Source: Puccinellia tenuiflora (lineage: Eukaryota; Streptophyta; Magnoliopsida; Poales; Poaceae). Taken from it: 64,000 nucleotides of DNA. The notes beneath the pieces are model-generated. The model had not been told where the DNA came from. It saw only the letters and a list, made by a program, of their open reading frames with translations, and ran no database searches. Where the stretch lies: contig QRDG01000241.1 in assembly GCA_012064385.1 (NCBI GenBank), positions 663,312 through 727,311 of the forward strand, in the 5' to 3' direction. This document shows positions 57,815 through 64,000 of the stretch, one piece after another; positions within the stretch are counted from its first letter, which is position 1, and the number at the start of each line of letters is the position of its first letter. Made by a program: the position numbers and the translations under genes.

Positions 57815-58970
57815 TGAAAGTGGATGGTTGATCCCATGCATGGTTTTGGTAATTAGTGACAATCTCTATGGACTAATGTTTGTATTGAGCTACTTGTAGG
57901 TGTGTCCTTTTGTGTTGCTTGATCTCCATTTGTTGGAGTCAGTATTAAGGGAAGAAGAGTGGTTGTTGATCAAGTCTAAGTGCGTGTTGATCAACACTCA
58001 AGTCCAAGTGAAGATATGCCAAAGAAGAAGTTCTGCCATATTGGTGTATGGGGGAGCATCATGTGAATCTTCACCAAGCGAAGCGCAATCAAGAAAGGTG
58101 GTTCGTCTTGAGGAGATGAAGATCGTCATCATCGACCTCAAGTGGATTAATGCGCAAGGTAAAGGTATGATCTTGATAGGTTTTCTATTTTACCGGTCTC
58201 ATGATGTTAGTTGAGCGACCGGGTTATAGGATAGATAACCGTACTATCAAGAGGGGCTCTCGACCGAGTATCTTGATCGTATCGTTCGTGGAGAGCTCAA
58301 ACTTTTGCATCCTTGCATCCTTGCAATCATCTTTATTTCTTGGTTGTTATTTGGCTTTTATCCTTGTGAGAATTTAGATCTTGTGTTCATCTCCATACCA
58401 AGCTCTAGTTCATCAAAAACGGATTTCATGAATATCTTCTTGCGTTTTTGATATTGGAGGTTTTACCGGTTTGTCTCTTCTGAGAGAGGTCAAACTCTCT
58501 CCTTATGATTTCCTCCTCACATGATGGACTATGATGTGTATATGCATGATCTTGAAGGGCTTGCGATTATCTTTGAAACAAGCCCAATATGATAGAAAAC
58601 GGAGTCTTGATGAAAAACTTGTTGGTTTTTGATGTTGGAGAATTTACCGGTTGTTCCTTTTTAGAGAAGGTTTACCTTTCTACATTTGGTTTTATCCTAC
58701 CTTGTTGGACTATGATGTTTCATTGTATATTCTTGTAGAGCTCGTTGTTATGATTCCAACGAGCCCAAGATCATCGAAATCGGAGTCCGGAAGCAAAAGT
58801 TATGCTCGTTTTGGTATCGGTGTTCCGACAATTTTTCAAAGGGCGGAAGTACTGCCCCTACTTCTGCCCCTACTTCCGCTTAGCCTCTGTTTTTGGGCGG
58901 TAGTACTGGTAAAAAGTCCGGTAGTACCGCCCCGGCGCGTTTCTGGGCATAACGGTTGGATATTTGGTTG
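57815..58970 (+). mobile_element. Truncated copia-type 3' LTR, unit 3
   Basis: Same U3-only remnant and same fusion point (GGATATTTGGTTG/GTCC) as in units 1 and 2. It has private variants (TCAGTATTAAGG, TAATGCGCAAGG, GTACTGGTAAAA). Confidence 0.85.
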
Positions 58971-59990
58971 GTCCACCCCGACGGGGCGTCGACCATGGCA
59001 GCACGGGGATGGCCGGCCTGGTATGGAGGAGAGAACGAACAAAGCCGATGCGCGTCGGTGGGTTCCGCGAACACCAACAAATCCGTAAAAGACGGCAAGA
59101 AGAACAGCGGCGACGAAGAAATCAAGAAAAGGGACCCACAGGATGGGAGCCGCAAGCAGCAGACAAAACAAAACGGGGAACACGAAAGGATAACGCAAGA
59201 AGAGCAGCCGGCCGAGGAAAGAGAATGCGGCACGTCAGCTCGCGGGGGACCAAGCATGAGCGGTGGGGAAGGCGGTATACGAAAAATAATCCAAACCACC
59301 AGCGAAGGCGAGCGTGAAAGAAGCAGAGGGCGCACCAGGGAGCGACAGATGTCGCACGGAAAAATCATCTCGTGACCATGGAAAATCGGAGAGAAAGGGA
59401 TACAACAAACTGTTGGGAGTGATGTTGTGGAGCTGGAGGCTATAGTGGTCTAGGATCTCTATCAGAAAAGTCGATGGCGGCAAAGAGAAACCCCTAGCTA
59501 TGTGGGAGGAAAGGAGTACCCGCTCATCTTTGACTGGTGTCGGAGACGGGTCGCCAAAGGCGGATCGCCAAGTCAGCGCAGTTGCGGAAGCCGGAGGAAC
59601 GACACCGTCAGAGGCCATACACTCCAGTTCACCTTCTTCTACTCCGGAGCAGACCTAGTTGTTGGTTGGGTTGTTGGTGGCGCCCGCGTTGTCGCCGACT
59701 TCCTCTTCTTCTTCTTCGGTGGCCCAGGTCTCTTCGGCCACGTCGGCGGTGGCTGCGGAAGCCGAAGCCACCGTAGCCACGGCTTCGGCTGCAGCTCTAG
59801 CTAGAGCAACCTTATCGCGCCCAGGGACCGCGGTGGAGGAGGGGTCCGCCGGAGCAGGGGAAGAAGCAGCGGGAGCGGCAGATGGCACAGAACCGACGGC
59901 GGCGGTAGGGGAAGCCGCACCTCCCATCGGCGGAGCCGAGTTGAGAGGAGCCGTGTCGATGACTGGGGAGCTACGAGCGCTGGATGCCAT
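58971..59990 (-). pseudogene. 5' half of a Transposase_28-type gene, with its own start
   Basis: The most complete version of the fragment. On the minus strand ATG at 59990 (MASSARSSPVIDTAPLNSAP) opens an Ala/Ser/Pro-rich and Glu-rich N-terminal part. After a TAG at 59657-59655 the same frame continues (VCSGVEEGELECMASDG) into the Transposase_28 part, to LHNITPNSLLYPFLSDF. The two tandem junctions keep the corresponding codon as TGG, so the stop is a later G-to-A change. The first residues MASS are shared with the antisense gene at 19555. Similarity ends within the domain near 59370; the rest to 58971 is unassigned. It probably belonged to the antisense gene of another Tat element. Confidence 0.72.
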
Positions 59991-60093
59991 GAGCGATGGA
60001 AGAACTCGAGCTCGGGTGGAGATGAGATTTGGAGAAGAGAGGAGCTAGGGTTGCAAATGATGCAGTGGCCGGGGCGAAGGCGAGGCGATCCGG

Positions 60094-60100
60094 ATTTATA
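60094..60100 (-). promoter_or_regulatory. TATA box of the Transposase_28-type gene
   Basis: On the minus strand TATAAAT follows CTCGC and lies about 105 nt upstream of the ATG at 59990, with a C/T-rich leader in between. The layout matches that of the antisense genes in the Tat element. Confidence 0.6.
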
Positions 60101-60257
60101 GCGAGGTGCCGAGATACGTGCAATGGTCCGGAGCCGATATTTTCGCCACGCGTCACGGGATTGAGCCGTTGGAGAAGTTCCTTCCCTCCGATGCCTCGGT
60201 TCCAGCGCGGGAAAAACGGAAACTAGCCCCTACATTCAAAGATGCCACTCCACTCAC
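60101..60257. other. Upstream flank of the gene, up to the next LTR
   Basis: No gene is seen. It is the upstream region of the minus-strand gene, cut at 60258 by an LTR (TGTTGCGCCCC). Confidence 0.4.
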
Positions 60258-61848
60258 TGTTGCGCCCCAACCCCAGAACTATACAGTGAAGCTTTGTGCA
60301 ACCGGTCATGCTACACAATCGAAGGTTACTGGTTTTACCAATCCCAGGCCAAAACCTTTGGCAGGTGTGCTCGGAATGGATCATCGGCACACAACATCTC
60401 GATCATGCCATAAGCTCAGACATAGCTATCACGTATAGTTAAGAGATCAAGACTTGTCGAACAACTGGCACATCACAGACTCTACGACACAAAGATCATA
60501 TAGCAACTCATATATGAGAAAGATACAAAATTTACACAAAGAGATCACAGACCCAACAATTCATCAAGCGGAAGAGAAGTAGTGTTGTCTAATACAACAA
60601 GATCCAAATATGGCCTAAGAGGCCTACAGATAAACAATCCCAGCCAGCTTGTTCCACGGTCCCAAGCTGCCACCTGGGAACCCCGAACTACTCGTCGATG
60701 TCCAGGAAGAAACCACCTAGCTGCTCGGTGTCGTCCTTCTCTGAAACAGGTAATAAAGGCAGCAAAGAGAGACTGAGTACGATGTACTCGCAAGTTTAGT
60801 AGGGCGATATAGGCCCAATGCTGACGGAGGCTCTAAAGTTGTATAATATTTATTTTGCATAAAGCTAATTTTCATAAACAAAGTTATATGACCCATAGCA
60901 TCGACTACTCAGAGTATTTTTCATAAAGGGGATAAGAGAGTAACTTTTCCTTCGGTTCTCATCGAACCAAATAGTACCAAGAGTCAACACTCGTCACCAC
61001 CAAGGCACTCCCCCGAATCACCCTCGAGGAAATGAACCTTTTGCCACACGTTGTAATTGCAACCTCTAGCTGCCAAGTTTTAATTAGGTTAAAGTTGTTT
61101 ATGAATATTGCATGCGGTTCCAATGACAATTTTTGGTCAATGCTAGAGTCTCCTATGTATGCATGTTTTTCCCGTGAACCATCACATGCTTCCCTACCTA
61201 TGAACCATAGGTTTGATGTGTTGGCCGGATACAAAATATATTTGTTGTTATATGCTTAGCTATGCTTAGCCATGCTTAGTCGTTTATCTATTTATGTCCG
61301 TTGATTAAATTCCATATTGATGAATGAAGATGTTCGGACATGGTGGTTGTAGTTGGTACTTAATTAATTTGCTTAAAAGGCTTGGGTGAGTTGCCATCGG
61401 GGATGGTGTTTTGCCTCACTCTTGCCCCTAGGTGCGAGTTCCTGTCTTCGGACTCAAGGTTTGAGCGTGCTGCCATTGGTGGGTGTATGGGCGCCTTACT
61501 ATCTGAATAACTTGTGCGGCGTATCCATGGGTCCTCTAGTTTGCTATTTCCATTTGCGTGTGAGTGTGTGGGTGGAAAAGGAAATGATGAGGACGGTGGT
61601 GTATAGGACGTGGCGATGGGGCAGGGTGTTGAAATAGGCACTGAACTTGTCCTGTGGCCACAGATGACTCTTGGATAGTCTCATGCGAGGTAAAGGTTTA
61701 ACCGCACCCGCTCGCCGGCCTTCCCCAGAAGAGGGCCAATCAGGTGAGCCGGACGGTACCAATGGGTAAATTATTACACCCCTGTAGGGTTAATCTTTTC
61801 GAAAAGCCGTGTCCACGGTTATGGACGCCTTGGGAATGGATTTACGGG
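60258..61848 (-). mobile_element. LTR fragment with a 744-bp internal inversion
   Basis: 60258-61104 aligns directly with 22898-23748 of the minus-strand gypsy LTR (start TGTTGCGCCCC against TGTAGCGCCCC). 61105-61848 is the reverse complement of about 23749-24485 of the same LTR. The direct part ends and the inverted part ends at the same LTR position, so a segment was flipped in place. The rest of the LTR (beyond 24486) is missing, replaced by Transposase_28-type gene sequence from 61849. Confidence 0.85.
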
Positions 61849-62885
61849 CACCTAGGTTAGACTTCTTCCAAAGGTGCTTCTTAGTCAAGAGGCAAACTGT
61901 GAAGAAGGAGCTATTGGTGGCCGGTTCCATCACCTTTAACATGCGCTGGGATATCGATTGGTACCCTCAGGTGCCAATCGTTGATTCGGGAAAGGGGTGG
62001 GCATCCACCTTTTTCTACTACAATGACGTGGCGCCCCCCAAACAGACTTCAAGGGCTCGCCGCCTTCGAAGACAGAGCCGGCACGCCCCTTCCCTCGTGG
62101 AAGAAGAAGCTGCCGGCGAAAATGCCAGCGGACCTAGCCGCCATACAGACAAGGATTATGGAGCTAACCTCCGGCTCTCCTCCCTTAACTCGGGAGGATA
62201 CAATAATGTGCTGGATGAAGAGACGGATCCAGCCCCTCCAACATTGTGCTTGCCTTTTGTGCGAGTACACGGGTAATGCTGATCCCATGTGGACCAGCAA
62301 GGAAGACCTGAATGAGGAGCTCTTCCAAGCGCGCTTCAACCGGCTTATCAAAGCCCGGCCTGGCGAATGCCGGCAATATGAAGAATCGTTGCCGATGTAC
62401 ACGGCAACCAACCCTCCCCCAAAGGTACTTTGTCGAACCAAATTTCATTTCTTTGAAGGATTCGAGTTTGCCTTTAATAGATTAACATGCAATATGTCAG
62501 ATTCCTGGAGTTTCCGCCGCTCGTCCTGCTGGCAAACCATCATTCAGCAAGGCGCCCACGCGGCCCATCTCCTTTTCTTCGGCTACTAGAGAGAGCCGGA
62601 AGAGGAAAAGCCAGTCTACTATGATTGGCGTTAAGTCATCCGAGGATGATGACGCTCTCGCTGGGCTCGATATCCCCAGCAAGAAGTAAGTTGGCTGAAA
62701 CATCTCTTCTTTGCTCTGCAATATTGCCGGATCTTTGCATTCTTATTCCATTGTCATTGCAGGATAAAGAAAGGCACACCTTTAAAGCAAAAGGTATGTG
62801 CCACACGGAAGAAGGCCTGTCCCGCCATTCCTCCCCCAACTCCTTCGGCTTCGAAGCCGACTCCAGTGGAAGAGAGCTCCCAAAC
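61849..62885 (+). pseudogene. 3' half of a Transposase_28-type gene, plus strand
   Basis: Exons 61849-62424, 62501-62685 and 62763-62885 with short GT..AG introns (76 and 77 bp). Exon 1: PRLDFFQRCFLVKRQTVKKE corresponds to PRMEIFGMFFFLRSQ of the gene at 15505-19555. Then come DIDWYPQVPIVDSGKGWAST and, after a one-base shift in a C run (62034-62039), LTREDTIMCWMKRRIQPLQ (compare LTSRDLTLTWLSRRIYPLQ). The next exons are basic and acidic (SRKRKS, SSEDDDALAGLD, IKKGTPLKQK). The last exon is cut by the LTR at 62886. It starts nearly where the minus-strand 5' half at 58971-59990 ends, so the two could be halves of one gene, but they lie on opposite strands. Confidence 0.72.
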
Positions 62886-64000
62886 TGTAACGCCCCGACC
62901 CCGGAATTATACAGAGAGGCTATCTATTCGGCACAACCATCAAGGTATAAAACAAAGATCGAGACTTGTGGAACAAACCGGCACATTGCATGACTCTACT
63001 ACACAAGATATAAAGCAACTCATATAATGAGAAGAATACAAATATTACACAACAAAAGGATCACAGATCCAACAAGTCATCAAGCGGAAGCGGGTAGTGT
63101 TGTCTAACAACAAGAAGCAAATATATGGCCTAAGAGGCCTACACATAAACATCATCCCGGCCAGCTTGTTCCACGGTCCCAAGCTGCCACCTGGGAACCC
63201 CAGACTAGTAGTCGACGTCAACGAAGAACCCACCTAGTTGCTCGGTGTCGTCCTCCTCTGAAATACAAAATCATAGAGGCAGCAAAGAGAGACTGAGTAC
63301 GACGTACTCGCAAGTTTAGTAGGGCGATATAGGCCCAATGACTGACGGAGGCTCTAAAGCTTTACTTGTATTTCTTTTGCGTAAAGCTAAGTTTCATAAA
63401 CAGAAATATAATTGACACATGGCATTCGTCTACTCAGAGTATTTTTATAAAGGGGTAAGAGAGTATCATTATCACCTTTCAGTTCTCGGCGAACCTACTC
63501 ACAACCATCACCACTCATCTCACACAAAGGCACTCCCTCGACTCACCCTCGAGGAAATGAACCTTTATCACAAGTTTATTATGCAACCTCTAGCTGCCAT
63601 ATCAATTAGGTTAAAGTTATCTATGAGCTAATCCGCCTTTCCCAAGAGTTTGTCCATAACCGTGGACACGGCTTTTCGAAAAGATTATCCCTGCAGGGGT
63701 GTACTAATTTACCCATTGGTACCGTCCGGCTCACCTAGTTGGTCCTCTTCCGGGGAAGACCGGCGAGCGGGCGCGGTTAGACCTTTACAATGCATGAGGC
63801 TTACTCAAGGACCATCAGTGGCGGAAGGACAGGTTCAGCGCTCCCAGCGCCCTGCCCCACCGTCACGCCCTACACACCATCATCCTCGTTCCTTTTTCCA
63901 CTCACAGCACACACGCGCAAATGGAAATAGCAAACTAGAGGACCCTTGACAAGCCCCTCACAAATTATTCGGTCAGCGAGGCGCCCATACACCCACCAAT
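62886..64000 (-). mobile_element. LTR of the same gypsy family, cut by the right window edge
   Basis: It starts TGTAACGCCCCGACCCC and follows the LTR at 22898-26746 with the same landmarks (the GAGTACGACGTACTC palindrome at 63295, CTTTTCGAAAAGATT, GGTACCGTCCGGCTCACC). It lacks about 120 bp near its left end relative to that copy. It interrupts the third exon of the plus-strand Transposase_28-type gene. Whether a full element follows cannot be seen. Confidence 0.85.
63295..63309. repeat. Conserved LTR palindrome, third copy
   Basis: GAGTACGACGTACTC, identical to 23415-23429. The copy at 60775-60789 differs at one base. Confidence 0.75.

Larger units (their letters stand above)
49204..59660 (+). 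repeat. Tandem 10.4-kb unit, copy 3
   Basis: Third copy (10,457 bp). Its right end is not a junction but continues into the rest of the Transposase_28-type gene (59661-60100). This copy therefore shows the original right-hand context of the unit, while copy 1 shows the original left-hand context. Confidence 0.92.

Overview
The window looks like intergenic DNA from a large grass genome, probably Pooideae/Triticeae-like. I infer this from the style of the nested Ty3/gypsy and copia LTR retrotransposons; no host gene, tRNA, rRNA, CRISPR array or bacterial-type operon is visible. Nearly every base can be assigned to a retroelement, its remains, or repeats inside it.

Region by region. (1) 1-3610: a long LTR on the minus strand, running off the left edge. 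(2) 3611-20804: the 3' three quarters of a Tat/Retand-type Ty3/gypsy element on the plus strand. It encodes protease, reverse transcriptase with a degenerate RNase H, a second complete RNase H, and integrase, followed by a very long 3' region and a 622-bp 3' LTR. A 3779-bp solo LTR (6150-9928, 5-bp target duplication CGGAT) interrupts it between the second RNase H and integrase. The 3' region carries two genes on the opposite strand: a five-exon Transposase_28-type gene (19555 to 15505) and a shorter gene combining an AT-hook with a B3-like DNA-binding domain (12929 to 12129, own TATA box). A 19-copy, 108-bp tandem array lies between them. (3) About 20850-26746: a truncated chromovirus-type gypsy element on the minus strand (5' LTR, tRNA-Met primer site, gag, protease, start of RT), inserted head-to-head into the leader of an older plus-strand relative (26747-29149). 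(4) 28337-59660: a 10.4-kb unit repeated three times in tandem. Each unit holds a gypsy relic, a 2.17-kb copia-type LTR, a gag-only coding region with two zinc knuckles, 3.3 kb of AT-rich DNA, a 3' LTR cut off just before its TATA region, and a fragment of another Transposase_28-type gene. (5) 59661-64000: the promoter and 5' end of that last gene, an LTR with an internal inversion, the opposite half of a Transposase_28-type gene on the other strand, and one more partial LTR.

Almost all coding regions are broken. The premature stops fit C-to-T (or G-to-A) changes, as expected for methylated transposons, and several frameshifts lie in C/G runs. The most unusual material is the pair of antisense genes flanking the minisatellite in the Tat element, and the triple 10.4-kb repeat, whose middle copy is a left/right hybrid of its neighbours with an indel-rich stretch at the switch. 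The second could be true unequal crossing-over or an assembly join.
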